Source of the DNA: Bacillota bacterium
Lineage (GTDB): Bacteria; Vulcanimicrobiota; SpSt-956; JAKJGF01
Direction: 5' to 3'
NCBI GenBank assembly: GCA_022704525.1
Contig: JAKJGF010000009.1
Span: 1-41,955, forward strand
Length of the DNA: 41,955 bases
Part shown: positions 10,422 through 19,889 of the stretch, one piece after another
Position numbering within the stretch: the first letter of the stretch is position 1
Layout of the letters: every line of letters starts with the position of its first letter
The notes under the pieces: model-generated
What the model saw: the letters and a program-made list of their open reading frames with translations, nothing else
What the model was told of the DNA's origin: nothing
Database searches by the model: none
Translations under genes and position numbers: made by a program

Positions 10422-11561
10422 CTAAAGCATATTTTTCCTCCACAATATAATTATTCCTATTATTGACAATACCAGAGAACCTATTATGATTATTATAAAT
10501 CCATGGGGATGTGTCGGCAAAGGAACCACTACATTCATTCCAAAAAAACTGGAAATCATCGTTGGAATTGCCAGTATAATGGTAATAGCAGCTAAAAATT
10601 TCATAACTACATTAAGATTATTGGAAATCATTGAAGCGTAGGCGTCTCTTGTACTGCGCAGTATATTGGTATATATCTTTGTCATATCAATAGCCTGTTT
10701 TGTTTCTGTAATAACGTCTTCTAATAAATCTGTATCATCAGGATACATTTTTATATGAGAGAATTTAAATTTTAGAATTTTTCCTAAGACAATTTCATTA
10801 CCTTTCAGGGAAGTTGAAAAGTATACAAGTGTTTTTTCCAGACCAAAGAGTTCTATTAATTCCTGATTTCTTAAAGATTTGTGTAATTCTTTTTCGATTT
10901 TATCACTGATTTTATCAATATTTCTTAAATACTGTAGATAATATATTGAAATTTTATATAAGAGCTGAAATAAAAAGCGGGTTTTTTTAAAGGTATAAAA
11001 AGTTTTTACTTTTCCTTCAATAAAATTCCTGATTATGGAATTATCCTGAAGGCATATAGTTATTATATTCTGTTCACTTATAAGAATACCCAGTGGAATT
11101 GTTTTATAAATCTCAGGATCTTTTGTGGAATTTTCTACAGGTATATGGATTAATATAAGAGAATATCCGTTTTCTGAGTCTATCCTGGGTCTTTCTTCTT
11201 CATCCAGAGTAGATTTTATAAATTCAATGCTCAGGTTTGTATAATGAGAGAGACGGATAATTTCTTGTTCAGTGGGATTAAATATATTTATCCATGAACC
11301 ATATGTAAAATCTTTGAGTTTTAAGAAACGGGTTCCTATGTCATCTTTAATTATAGCAGATTCTAAAGATCTGCACATGTGTACAGAGAAAATGTGTTGA
11401 AGAGCAGTTAAAAAGTTTACTGCTAATAGATGTTCTCCTTCAATATAAAAGATCTGTCCGAAAAAAGTTGAATGAATTTTTCCCCTCTTCCAAGTTTTAG
11501 CCAGTATTTCTTCTATAAATTGTGAGTGCCTTCCCTGAATTGTCTTATAAATTTCAAGCAT
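10422..11561 (-). CDS. corA: CorA-family magnesium transporter
   Basis: 379 residues. A long N-terminal cytoplasmic domain is followed by two C-terminal membrane helices, and the first ends in the selectivity motif GMN (FFGMNVVVP). The loop is LPTHPHG, close to the usual MPE-type loop but not identical, and the short basic tail is LWRKNML. The first 50-60 residues (up to about LTALQHIF) are not typical. It forms a pentameric channel for Mg2+ (or Co2+/Ni2+) in the inner membrane. It is an unusual guest between the radical SAM gene and the RNase gene, which normally are adjacent; the spacers of about 60 and 97 bases suggest separate control. Confidence 0.92.
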   Translation of the reverse strand: MLEIYKTIQGRHSQFIEEILAKTWKRGKIHSTFFGQIFYIEGEHLLAVNFLTALQHIFSVHMCRSLESAIIKDDIGTRFLKLKDFTYGSWINIFNPTEQEIIRLSHYTNLSIEFIKSTLDEEERPRIDSENGYSLILIHIPVENSTKDPEIYKTIPLGILISEQNIITICLQDNSIIRNFIEGKVKTFYTFKKTRFLFQLLYKISIYYLQYLRNIDKISDKIEKELHKSLRNQELIELFGLEKTLVYFSTSLKGNEIVLGKILKFKFSHIKMYPDDTDLLEDVITETKQAIDMTKIYTNILRSTRDAYASMISNNLNVVMKFLAAITIILAIPTMISSFFGMNVVVPLPTHPHGFIIIIIGSLVLSIIGIIILWRKNML

Positions 11562-11620
11562 ATAATAGACTTTTCTTTCTTAATTCTAAAATTTATCTGT
11601 CCTATATTGTATCACTTTGT

Positions 11621-14221
11621 TTATAAATTACCAGTAGGAAAAAAATCTGATATTGGAAGTTTACCTTCCTCAGTTAGTAAATTAATACGACTTATCTTAT
11701 TTATATTTAAATCGATACCCGACGTATTCATTTCTTCTATTAATTCCTGTGGTTTTATAGTTCCACCTTTTTCCATTTTTATAGAGACTTCCAATGAAAT
11801 TTTGTCTTTCTCTAAAGAGATAATTTCTAATGTCTTTATAAGAGGTTTTATGTCTATAATTCTGGTACTTTTCTTCCTTACTTTTTTAAATAATATTTTC
11901 TCCTGTTTTAGAAAGTCTTCTATTTTATTTTTATTAATTTGTTTATTTGAAAGAGCATCTATTCTGTAAATACTTATTTTAATAATGGCATTAAGAGCCG
12001 GTGAATTTAATGGTATAACACAGGCTTTCAGAACTTTCATTCCCCGGGGAAGAAATTTATTTATTTCTCTTTGGAATATTTCTATATCTACCGATTCTTT
12101 CATTATTATATCTACCCATTCTGAGTAGCTTTCTAAGCCTGATGAAAGAGGTGGCCCCATGGCAATTTTTGGCTTTGGGTTAAAACCTTCGGAGAAGGCT
12201 ACAGGAAATCCTGTAAATCTTACAGCTCTTTCTATGATTCTAATAAGGCCTAAATGAGAGATGAATTTTGTTTTACCGATTTTTTTAAATACCATACGTA
12301 TTTTTATTTTTTCAGGGATCTTTCTAGCAGATATTTTTGTTTCTTCCCTTTCTGACATAGAAATTCCATCTGATTCAGGGTAGAGTTTATTTTTTGCTTC
12401 TAATTTCTGACAGACACCACAGAGACTGCATGGACTGAAACGACAGTCTCCTGTTTCTTTACCTTCAAAAGCTCTTTCTTTTTCTTCCAGTAAGAATTTT
12501 CGACTAACTCCTGATGATATATGGTCCCAGGGGAATATTTCTTTTTCTTCTCTTTTTCTGTTAGCATAAAAAGATGGAGAAATATTTGAATTTCTGAAGG
12601 ATTCTTTCCAGAGATCAAATCTGAAGTAATCTGACCAGTTATCAAAACGACATCCCGCTTCCCAGGCTTTTTTTAAGACTTCTCCCAGTCTTCTGTCTCC
12701 CCTTGCAAATACTGCTTCTATGAGACTTTGTTCTGTATTATGAAAACTTATAAAGAGTTTTTTTTCTTTTTTTCTTCCCTTTAAGTTTTTAAATAACCAG
12801 TTCTGTTTTTCTTTGAGTATTTCCAGGGTATCCTGACTTTCCCACTGAAATGGAGTATGAGGTTTTGGAATAAAGGAAGCAAAAGATACAGACAATCTGG
12901 CAATTTTGTAATTTTCTCCAAGAGTCATAACTTTTTTAATGAGTCTTATTATTTCTTCAAGGTCATCATAAGTCTCCGAAGGAAGCCCTATCATAAAGTA
13001 AAGTTTTAATTTTTCCCATCCCATAGAAAGGGCAGTTTCTACGCTTTTAATCAGGTCTTCTTCAGTAACCTGTTTATTTATAACCCTTCTTAATCGTTCG
13101 CTTCCTGCCTCAGGAGCAAAAGTAAAACCGGTTTTTCTTACTTTCTGAACTTCTGCTGCAAGGTCAGCAGAAAATGTATCGATCCTCATAGAGGGAATTG
13201 AAAGGGCAATTTTTTCCTTCTCTGTATCTTCAATAAGAAGTCTTACCAGTTTTTCTATATTTGAGTAATCAGTTGTACTGAGTGATGAGAGAGATAGATC
13301 TGAATAACCCGTATTATGGAGTAAATTTTTTGCCTGCTCCATACAGGTGGAAAGTGTTCTTTCCCTTACAGGTCGATAGATATATCCTGCCTGACAGAAT
13401 CGACATCCCCTGGTGCACCCTCTGAATAATTCTATTACTGCACGGTCATGAATAACCTCCATAAGGGGAGTGAGTATTTCTTGCGGATAGAAAGCTTTGT
13501 CCAGATCTTTTACCAGTCTTTTTTCTATTTTCAAAGGAGCCTCTTCTGACATAATTTCTGTAATTTCTCCTGAAGGGCCACAGGTAATTTTATAAAAGGC
13601 GGGAACATAAACACCACCTATGTAAGTTAATTTTTTTAACAGTTCGATTTTTGAGAGTTTTTTAATGAATTTCCACATATAGACTTCTTCAAGTATTTCC
13701 AGGAGAACTTCTTCTCCATCTCCTATTACAAAGAGATCTATGAAATCATCCAGAGGGGCAGGGTTAAATGTACCGGGTCCACCGGCTATGATAAGGGGCA
13801 TGTTTTCTTCCCTTTCTGAACTTAATAAAGGAAGACCTCCCATGTTGATCATATTAATTATATTGGTATAACCAAGTTCATGTTGTAATGAAAAACCAAT
13901 TATGTCAAATTCAGAAACAGGTGTCCAGGACTCGACTGTAATGAGAGGTATGCTTTCTTTACGCATAAGCTCTTCACAGTCAAACCAGGGAGCATATACT
14001 CTTTCTGCTAAAAATTTTTCCTCTTTATTTATCATATGGTAGAGTATTTTAAGCCCCAGATTTGAGAAACCCACTTCATATACATCCGGGAAAGCCAGTG
14101 CTATACTTACTTTTTCTTCTCTCTTCCGAAGAGAAGAATGAAGTTCTTCTCCTATATATCGTTCAGGTTTTTCCACGAAAGGGAGGAGGTGTTTTTCTAT
14201 TTTTTCTTTAATTGTGTTCAT
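11621..14221 (-). CDS. Fused radical SAM (TIGR03960) and DUF2344 (TIGR03936) protein
   Basis: 866 residues. Residues 1-190 form a B12-binding-like N-domain. The radical SAM core follows, with the cluster ligands Cys269, Cys273 and Cys276 (RGCTRGCRFCQAG). Then come the TIGR03960 C-terminal part with a Cys cluster (CRFSPCSLCGVC, about 600) and a DUF2344 domain from about 640 (MVFKKIGKTKFISHLGL, GFNPKPKIAMGPPLSSG). In many genomes the two halves are separate adjacent genes lying between rodA and RNase G; here they are one polypeptide. The exact modification is unknown to me; association with tRNA/rRNA modification is inferred from the conserved neighbourhood. The start has GGGAG seven to nine bases upstream. 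Confidence 0.9.
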   Translation of the reverse strand: MNTIKEKIEKHLLPFVEKPERYIGEELHSSLRKREEKVSIALAFPDVYEVGFSNLGLKILYHMINKEEKFLAERVYAPWFDCEELMRKESIPLITVESWTPVSEFDIIGFSLQHELGYTNIINMINMGGLPLLSSEREENMPLIIAGGPGTFNPAPLDDFIDLFVIGDGEEVLLEILEEVYMWKFIKKLSKIELLKKLTYIGGVYVPAFYKITCGPSGEITEIMSEEAPLKIEKRLVKDLDKAFYPQEILTPLMEVIHDRAVIELFRGCTRGCRFCQAGYIYRPVRERTLSTCMEQAKNLLHNTGYSDLSLSSLSTTDYSNIEKLVRLLIEDTEKEKIALSIPSMRIDTFSADLAAEVQKVRKTGFTFAPEAGSERLRRVINKQVTEEDLIKSVETALSMGWEKLKLYFMIGLPSETYDDLEEIIRLIKKVMTLGENYKIARLSVSFASFIPKPHTPFQWESQDTLEILKEKQNWLFKNLKGRKKEKKLFISFHNTEQSLIEAVFARGDRRLGEVLKKAWEAGCRFDNWSDYFRFDLWKESFRNSNISPSFYANRKREEKEIFPWDHISSGVSRKFLLEEKERAFEGKETGDCRFSPCSLCGVCQKLEAKNKLYPESDGISMSEREETKISARKIPEKIKIRMVFKKIGKTKFISHLGLIRIIERAVRFTGFPVAFSEGFNPKPKIAMGPPLSSGLESYSEWVDIIMKESVDIEIFQREINKFLPRGMKVLKACVIPLNSPALNAIIKISIYRIDALSNKQINKNKIEDFLKQEKILFKKVRKKSTRIIDIKPLIKTLEIISLEKDKISLEVSIKMEKGGTIKPQELIEEMNTSGIDLNINKISRINLLTEEGKLPISDFFPTGNL

Positions 14222-14283
14222 AAATTTTTATCTCCCTTCTTCAGATAGAACGAAAAGATTATAGCAAAAAATAATAATAATTG

Positions 14284-14394
14284 TAACTATACTTTTGCAG
14301 AATCTTGAAAAATCGTTATCCTGTAGGGGTGCAAAGCCTTGCGCCCCTACAAAGTGGAATAAGGCTTTGTTTAAAAAGTGCAAAAGTATAGTTA
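14284..14394. mobile_element. MITE-like family B element, copy 2
   Basis: 111 bases with perfect 16-bp terminal inverted repeats (TAACTATACTTTTGCA / TGCAAAAGTATAGTTA). The shell matches copy 1 (1881-1989). The core is a different palindrome (GTAGGGGTGC...GCGCCCCTAC). It fills most of the rodA - radical SAM spacer and has no coding capacity. Confidence 0.85.
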
Positions 14395-14437
14395 CTGAAA
14401 GAAATTATTCGTTTCACCTTTTACCTTTCAAATCTCA

Positions 14438-15520
14438 TTAGAACAACGTTCTCTGGGATTTCGATTTTATATTTAACAATAACCCTATAGCCATCATATT
14501 TGTTATGAGAGAACTTCCGCCAACACTGACAAAGGGCAGAGGTATACCTGTAATTGGCATAATACCTATATTCATACCTATATTTTCTAATATGTGAGAC
14601 ATGAACATAGCTATAATTCCGATTGCCATAAGAGTGCTGAAGGTATCTTTAGCTGTTCTTGCAATATTTATTCCTTTCCATATAATCAAGAAATAACCTC
14701 CCAGTAAAAGGGTGCAACCTATGAAACCAAATTCTTCACCTATTACAGAAAATATAAAATCTGTTGTGTTTTCAGGAACAAAATTTAGATGACTCTGTGT
14801 GCCGGCAAGATATCCTTTCCCCAGTATTTGCCCTGAACCTACTGCTATTTGAGATTGAATTATATTCCATCCTGCTCCTGTAGGGTCCTGATGAGCATTA
14901 ATAAATACTGTTAATCTCTTCCATTGATATTCTTTGAGAAAGAAAGGCATAATTCCCCCACTCAGAATTATTACACCCATTAAATACAGAGGATTTACTC
15001 CTGTGCAAAATAACATTGTAAAAACTATTGTAATAAGTACAAGTGATGTCCCCATATCTGGCTGAAGAATAATCAGTAATATTGGAATACCCACATGTAG
15101 TCCTATTTTAATAACTACATTGATTTTATTTATTTTTTCTTCATTCAGGGATAAGGTTTTTGCAAGAGTTATTATAATAGCAAGTTTGGCAAGTTCTGAA
15201 GGCTGAAATCTTCCAAGGCTTCCAAGTGTAATCCAGCTCTGGGCACCTCTTATATTATCACCTTTTAAAAGTACGAATATAAGCAGTAGAATGGTAAAAA
15301 TATAGATGTGCCATCTTGATTTACCCCAGAAATCATAATCTATAGTTATCATAAAAGACATGGATATTATGCCTATAAAGAAAAAAATTATCTGTCTTCT
15401 TACTTCAGTAGGTATACCTTCTCCTTTGAAACTTGCACTATAAATCATAATTATACCAAAAATTATTATACTCAGAACAGTTATTATAAGTATGAAATCA
15501 ATATTTTTTAATTTATTCAT
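14438..15520 (-). CDS. rodA: Rod shape-determining glycosyltransferase RodA
   Basis: 360 residues with about ten membrane helices, SEDS family. Recognisable parts are the GSLGRFQPSELAKLAIII segment (about 100-118), the QPDMGTSL motif (about 155-162, with the SEDS catalytic-loop Asp-type residues) and the C-terminal GIPLPFVSVGGSSLITNM. It polymerises lipid II during cell elongation together with the class B PBP encoded just upstream; the two genes overlap by 8 bases. Confidence 0.96.
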   Translation of the reverse strand: MNKLKNIDFILIITVLSIIIFGIIMIYSASFKGEGIPTEVRRQIIFFFIGIISMSFMITIDYDFWGKSRWHIYIFTILLLIFVLLKGDNIRGAQSWITLGSLGRFQPSELAKLAIIITLAKTLSLNEEKINKINVVIKIGLHVGIPILLIILQPDMGTSLVLITIVFTMLFCTGVNPLYLMGVIILSGGIMPFFLKEYQWKRLTVFINAHQDPTGAGWNIIQSQIAVGSGQILGKGYLAGTQSHLNFVPENTTDFIFSVIGEEFGFIGCTLLLGGYFLIIWKGINIARTAKDTFSTLMAIGIIAMFMSHILENIGMNIGIMPITGIPLPFVSVGGSSLITNMMAIGLLLNIKSKSQRTLF

Positions 15521-17321
15521 GTCTTTGTTGTTTTTTTATATTAAAATAGTTTTTTATTATTTCAGTTCCCAGTGGTACAGCAGTCTTACCCGCATATCCT
15601 CCTGCCTGTTCCAGGAATACTGCTATGGCTATTTCAGGATCATCTGAAGGAGCATAGGTTACAAACCAGGTATGATTTTCTCCTGTGGGATTTTCAGGTG
15701 TAGCTACATTTTCTGCTGTTCCAGTTTTCCCGGCTATTGCTATTTCCGGTATATTTGCTGCAGTTGATGTCCCTTTAGTTACTGCAAGACGCATACCTTT
15801 TTTTATTACTTCCAGATTGGCCGTGTCTACCTGGATATGACGTATATTCTCGGGTTTATATTCAAATATTATATCCCCCTGTTCGGATTCTATTTTTTTT
15901 ACAAGGTGGGGAGGATTATAAATTCCTCCATTCGCGAGAATTGCTGTGGCTACTGCCATTTGAAGTGGGGTTGTCAATAAATATCCCTGTCCTATAGAAA
16001 GGTTTACTGTATCACCTACATACCATTTTTCTCCTATTGTTTTTTCTTTCCATTCACTTGTAGGTAGAAGACCTGCACTCTCTCCAGGTAATTCTATTCC
16101 TGTGAGGAGGCCAATATTAAATTCTCTGGCATAAGTCTGAATTTTTTTAAGGCCTAATTCCAGGCCAAGCTGATAATAAACAATATCACAGGATTCTGCT
16201 ATAGAGTTTGTGAAATCTATTTTCCCATGGCCTGTTCTGAGATCACAGTTAAAAATTTTGTCTTCTACTTTTATGTAGCCTGAGCAATAAAAAGGTGTCC
16301 ATGGACTTGTCCTGTGTTCCTGAAGTGCTGCAGAGGCAGTTATGATTTTAAATGTTGAAGCAGGAGGATAAAGGCCTGCTATAGAACGATTAAATAGAGG
16401 ATGCCATGGATTTTTTATGAGTTCTTTGTAATCTTTTTCCGATATACCTGTGGAAAATAGATTTGGATTAAAATCAGGTTTACTGCACATTGCCAGTAAT
16501 TCTCCTGTTTTGACAGAAAGAACCACGACTGCACCGGCTTTAGTTTTACCCTGTTCTCCTGCAAGTTTCTTGAGTATAAGGTCAAGTTCATTCTCACATA
16601 TCCTCTGAATATCTATGTCCAGGGTAATATATATATTATTACCTGAAATAGGTATGGTCTCTCCTATAATCTTTACCAGATTTCCATTAGCATTTACTTC
16701 TATTTCTTTGATGCCTTCTTTACCTCTAAGAGTAGAATTATAGTAAAGTTCAAGTCCATCTTTACCTATTATTTCCCAGGGTTGATAATTTTCATCTTTA
16801 AGTTTCTCCAGTTCTTTATCAGTTACCAGACCCACATAGCCGAGAATATGAGATGCAAGATTTTTTTGTGGATAATTTCTTATTGGTTCTGTTTCTATAT
16901 ATACTCCAGGGATTTCTGCGAGAATTTCAGAAATTTCTGCTACTGTTTGAATACTGAGGTCATGTTTTATTTCCATCGGGGTAAACATTGGATAGGGTGA
17001 ACATTCTATTTTTTCTTTTATTTCCTTTCTACTCATAGAGAGAGCCTTCTCAAGTATTGAAAGGGTTTTTTCTTCATTTTTTAATTCTGCAGGGTTTATT
17101 GTAAGCATGAAAGAAGCTCTGTTATTAATTAATATTTTGCCATTACGATCATATATTATTCCCCGGGAAGCTCTTGTAAAGGTTCTTCTCAGAATATTTT
17201 TTTCGGATTTTTCGAGGAATTTCTGCCCCTTCAGTATTTGAAGCTGAAAAAGTCTTACAGAAAGGCCTATAAAAATTACTATTACTATTATTTTGAAGAT
17301 AATTTCATTTCTTTTACTCAT
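15513..17321 (-). CDS. mrdA: Penicillin-binding protein 2 (elongation transpeptidase)
   Basis: 602 residues. One N-terminal membrane helix (9-27) leads to the PBP dimerisation region (RGIIYDRNGKIL at 53-64) and a transpeptidase domain. That domain carries SxxK at Ser322-Lys325 (STFK), SxD at Ser377-Asp379 (SCD) and KTGT at 532-535. It cross-links peptidoglycan on the outer face of the inner membrane as partner of RodA. It overlaps mreD and rodA by 8 bases on each side, a tightly coupled mreBCD-mrdA-rodA order. Confidence 0.97.
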   Translation of the reverse strand: MSKRNEIIFKIIVIVIFIGLSVRLFQLQILKGQKFLEKSEKNILRRTFTRASRGIIYDRNGKILINNRASFMLTINPAELKNEEKTLSILEKALSMSRKEIKEKIECSPYPMFTPMEIKHDLSIQTVAEISEILAEIPGVYIETEPIRNYPQKNLASHILGYVGLVTDKELEKLKDENYQPWEIIGKDGLELYYNSTLRGKEGIKEIEVNANGNLVKIIGETIPISGNNIYITLDIDIQRICENELDLILKKLAGEQGKTKAGAVVVLSVKTGELLAMCSKPDFNPNLFSTGISEKDYKELIKNPWHPLFNRSIAGLYPPASTFKIITASAALQEHRTSPWTPFYCSGYIKVEDKIFNCDLRTGHGKIDFTNSIAESCDIVYYQLGLELGLKKIQTYAREFNIGLLTGIELPGESAGLLPTSEWKEKTIGEKWYVGDTVNLSIGQGYLLTTPLQMAVATAILANGGIYNPPHLVKKIESEQGDIIFEYKPENIRHIQVDTANLEVIKKGMRLAVTKGTSTAANIPEIAIAGKTGTAENVATPENPTGENHTWFVTYAPSDDPEIAIAVFLEQAGGYAGKTAVPLGTEIIKNYFNIKKQQRHE

Positions 17322-17823
17322 AACTGTAGCGATTTTTCCCTGGATTGAAGATACGCCACAACCTGACGAAAAATATTAAAAATAAAGGTGTAAAGATCAT
17401 ATTAACAAATATCTGAAGAGCTATTTTGCTAATAAAATTTGGAGGTAAGACTCTTTGGGTACTCAGGGCAAAATAAAAGAGCAGATGTCCTGCTTCATTT
17501 ATTAATGTGTTTGCAAATATAAGAGAGAGAACCAATAAAAAACCTGAATCCCGGAAGGTTTCTTTGAATGTACCTGTTAAAAATCCTGCAGAGGTTTTAC
17601 TTATAGAAGATATACCCATACTTTTAAATGATAGGAGATCTTGAATTATGCCAGCTATAAAACCAAAGCCAGTACCACTTAATTCCCCTGCTTTCAGGCT
17701 AAAACAGGTTACAACTATAAGGTTGAGATCAGGAATGACACCCCATAAAGGCCATCTGGGCAGAAAAGTCGTCTGTATAATATTACATAAAACCAGAACT
17801 GAAAGACTTATAAATAAAAACAT
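17314..17823 (-). CDS. mreD: Rod shape-determining protein MreD
   Basis: 169 residues and about five to six membrane helices, normal for MreD. The middle segment LKAGELSGTGFGFIAGIIQDLLS fits the family pattern (G-x-x-x-G-F-x-x-G-x-x-x-D). It is part of the elongasome in the inner membrane. It starts four bases after mreC and overlaps mrdA. Confidence 0.93.
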   Translation of the reverse strand: MFLFISLSVLVLCNIIQTTFLPRWPLWGVIPDLNLIVVTCFSLKAGELSGTGFGFIAGIIQDLLSFKSMGISSISKTSAGFLTGTFKETFRDSGFLLVLSLIFANTLINEAGHLLFYFALSTQRVLPPNFISKIALQIFVNMIFTPLFLIFFVRLWRIFNPGKNRYSYE

Positions 17824-17827
17824 AATT

Positions 17828-18679
17828 TCAGATTCCTCCCCGGGAATTTTCTATAAGAGGATCTTCGGGTTTTATAATTAGAATATTTTCCAGTGCCCCA
17901 ATTTTTACTGATAGAGCTATCTCGGCTGTTTGAAACAATTTATCATTGCTTGGATATATATTAATAATCTTACCTATTACAAGCCCTTTAGGATATATCA
18001 TACCCATGCCAGAAGTAATTACTGTATAACCTGTCTTTATTTCCGAATCGGAAGTTATATATTTCATTTCACAGGTATTCCCTGTTCCATAGACAATTCC
18101 ATTATCTCTTGTTTCTCTTATAGTGGCAGGCACAGCACTTTCGGAATCTGTAATCAACATGACTTTTGATTTATGTGGTGAAACAACAGCTACCTTCCCT
18201 ATGAGTCCTCTGTCATCAAGGACAATCATATTTTTACTTATTCCTTCTATATAACCTTTGTCTATTGTAATAGATTTAAACCAGCTATTAGGTTCTCTTC
18301 CGATTACCAGAGCCGGCAGAGTATCCATTTGAAGAGTATTCTTAAGGTCAAGTAAGCTCTTAAATTGTTTATTTTCTTCAAAGGCTTCCTTTAAAATTTG
18401 ATTTTCTCTTGTTAATTTCCCTATTTCTTCTTTGAGTTTTCTATTTTCTTCAATAGTTTCTTTTGATTTTCTCAGTGATGAGATAAAGGTTACTTTTTCT
18501 GCAAGTTTATTTACTTTTCTCTGAAGAGGTAAGGTTAGAGACGCGAAAATACCTTCCCCTGGATTGCTTTTTCCCTGTTCTATGGATTTATTTTTATAAA
18601 AAACGACTACCAGGGAAAATATTATACATAAAAGAAAAATACTCAGAGCTCTTGTTTTACGTCTGGATCTATATCTCAT
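17828..18679 (-). CDS. mreC: Rod shape-determining protein MreC
   Basis: 283 residues. A basic N-terminus and one membrane helix (about 12-29) are followed by a coiled-coil segment (about 55-105, SLRKSKETIEENRKLKEEIGKL) and the periplasmic beta domain with the conserved VIGREPNSWFKSITIDKG and GLIGKVAVVSPHKSKVMLITD segments. It scaffolds the elongasome outside the inner membrane. The spacer of about 150 bases after mreB holds degenerate repeats. Confidence 0.95.
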   Translation of the reverse strand: MRYRSRRKTRALSIFLLCIIFSLVVVFYKNKSIEQGKSNPGEGIFASLTLPLQRKVNKLAEKVTFISSLRKSKETIEENRKLKEEIGKLTRENQILKEAFEENKQFKSLLDLKNTLQMDTLPALVIGREPNSWFKSITIDKGYIEGISKNMIVLDDRGLIGKVAVVSPHKSKVMLITDSESAVPATIRETRDNGIVYGTGNTCEMKYITSDSEIKTGYTVITSGMGMIYPKGLVIGKIINIYPSNDKLFQTAEIALSVKIGALENILIIKPEDPLIENSRGGI

Positions 18680-18826
18680 TAATTGTTACCTTTATAGCAA
18701 TCAACGGTCAGGGCAGCTCTTAACTATAAGAACTAGAGAGGATAGTAATAAATAAATTATAACACTATTTATCAGTTACTTTCCACTATTCAAAAGCTGA
18801 CTACTCATAACTGAAAGCTAATCTAC

Positions 18827-19885
18827 TTAAATCTGATATCTTATTTGTTTTTTCTCCTTCATTACCTGTCTGAAGAGTTCATAATTTAAAAAGAGTTCTC
18901 CCAGTCCAATTGCCACAGTGGAAATAGGATCTCTTGGAATTCTTACAGTAAGTCCTGTAGTTTCCTCTATTAATTTATCAATGCCTTTTAAGAGAGAGCT
19001 ACCGCCTGTTAAGACTATTCCGTGTTCCTGGATATCACTCATAAGGTCGGGTGGAGTTTTTTCTATGCCGATTTTTATTATATCCAGCATTTCTCTCAGT
19101 GTTTCACTCAAAATTTCTCTGATTTCACCTTCCTGAATTTTTACAGTTTTAGGTAAACCTGTTATGACATCACTGCCTTTAACTCTCATTGACATTTCAT
19201 CAGGATGAGGATAGGCAGAACCAAGAAATATTTTAATTTCTTCTGCTGTATTGTTTCCTATAGCAATATTATACTGCTGTCTCATAAAATCTATAATTTT
19301 CTCTGTGAGTCTATCTCCCGCTACCTTCAGCTTTTCATTTACAATACTTCCACCCATAGAGATTACAGCTATTTGAGTGGTTCCTCCTCCTATATCTATT
19401 ATCATATTACCTGTAGGATCAAGTACGTGAAGGCCAGAACCTATTGCAGCAGCAAGTGGTTGTTCCAGAGTATATACTTCTCTTGCTCCTGACTGGCTTA
19501 ATGCTTCAATTACTGCTTTTTCTTCCACAGGACTTGATCTGGAGGGAAGACCTATTATAACTTTAGGGCCTATAAGTGAATTTTTTCTGTCCAATCTTCT
19601 CAGGATAAGGCTGAGCATTTCTGTTGTGGCCTCAAAATCACATATAACTCCTTCTTTTAAAGGCCTTATAATATCTATATGTGGAGGCACTCTTCCTTCC
19701 ATATGTTTTGCTTCATAACCTATAGCCAGTATCTTCTCTTCCTGTCTGTCTATCGCTATGTAAGTAGGTTCACATAGCTTTATACCCTTTCCTTTAATAT
19801 ATATGGGGGTATTGGCTGTACCGAGATCAATAGCAATATTATTGGAGAAAAAATCTACTATATCATTAATAAAGGAAAGATTCAT
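18827..19885 (-). CDS. mreB: Rod shape-determining protein MreB
   Basis: 352 residues of the actin fold. Phosphate loop 1 is AIDLGTANT (18-26), phosphate loop 2 is MIIDIGGGTTQIAVIS (about 157-172) and the adenosine motif is GIVLTGGSSLLKGID (about 287-301). The N-terminus is slightly longer than usual (MNLSFINDIVDFFSN), which may serve as a membrane-binding amphipathic helix. It is the cytoskeletal organiser of lateral wall synthesis. It follows maf with a gap of only four bases. Confidence 0.97.
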   Translation of the reverse strand: MNLSFINDIVDFFSNNIAIDLGTANTPIYIKGKGIKLCEPTYIAIDRQEEKILAIGYEAKHMEGRVPPHIDIIRPLKEGVICDFEATTEMLSLILRRLDRKNSLIGPKVIIGLPSRSSPVEEKAVIEALSQSGAREVYTLEQPLAAAIGSGLHVLDPTGNMIIDIGGGTTQIAVISMGGSIVNEKLKVAGDRLTEKIIDFMRQQYNIAIGNNTAEEIKIFLGSAYPHPDEMSMRVKGSDVITGLPKTVKIQEGEIREILSETLREMLDIIKIGIEKTPPDLMSDIQEHGIVLTGGSSLLKGIDKLIEETTGLTVRIPRDPISTVAIGLGELFLNYELFRQVMKEKKQIRYQI

Positions 19886-19889
19886 GTGA

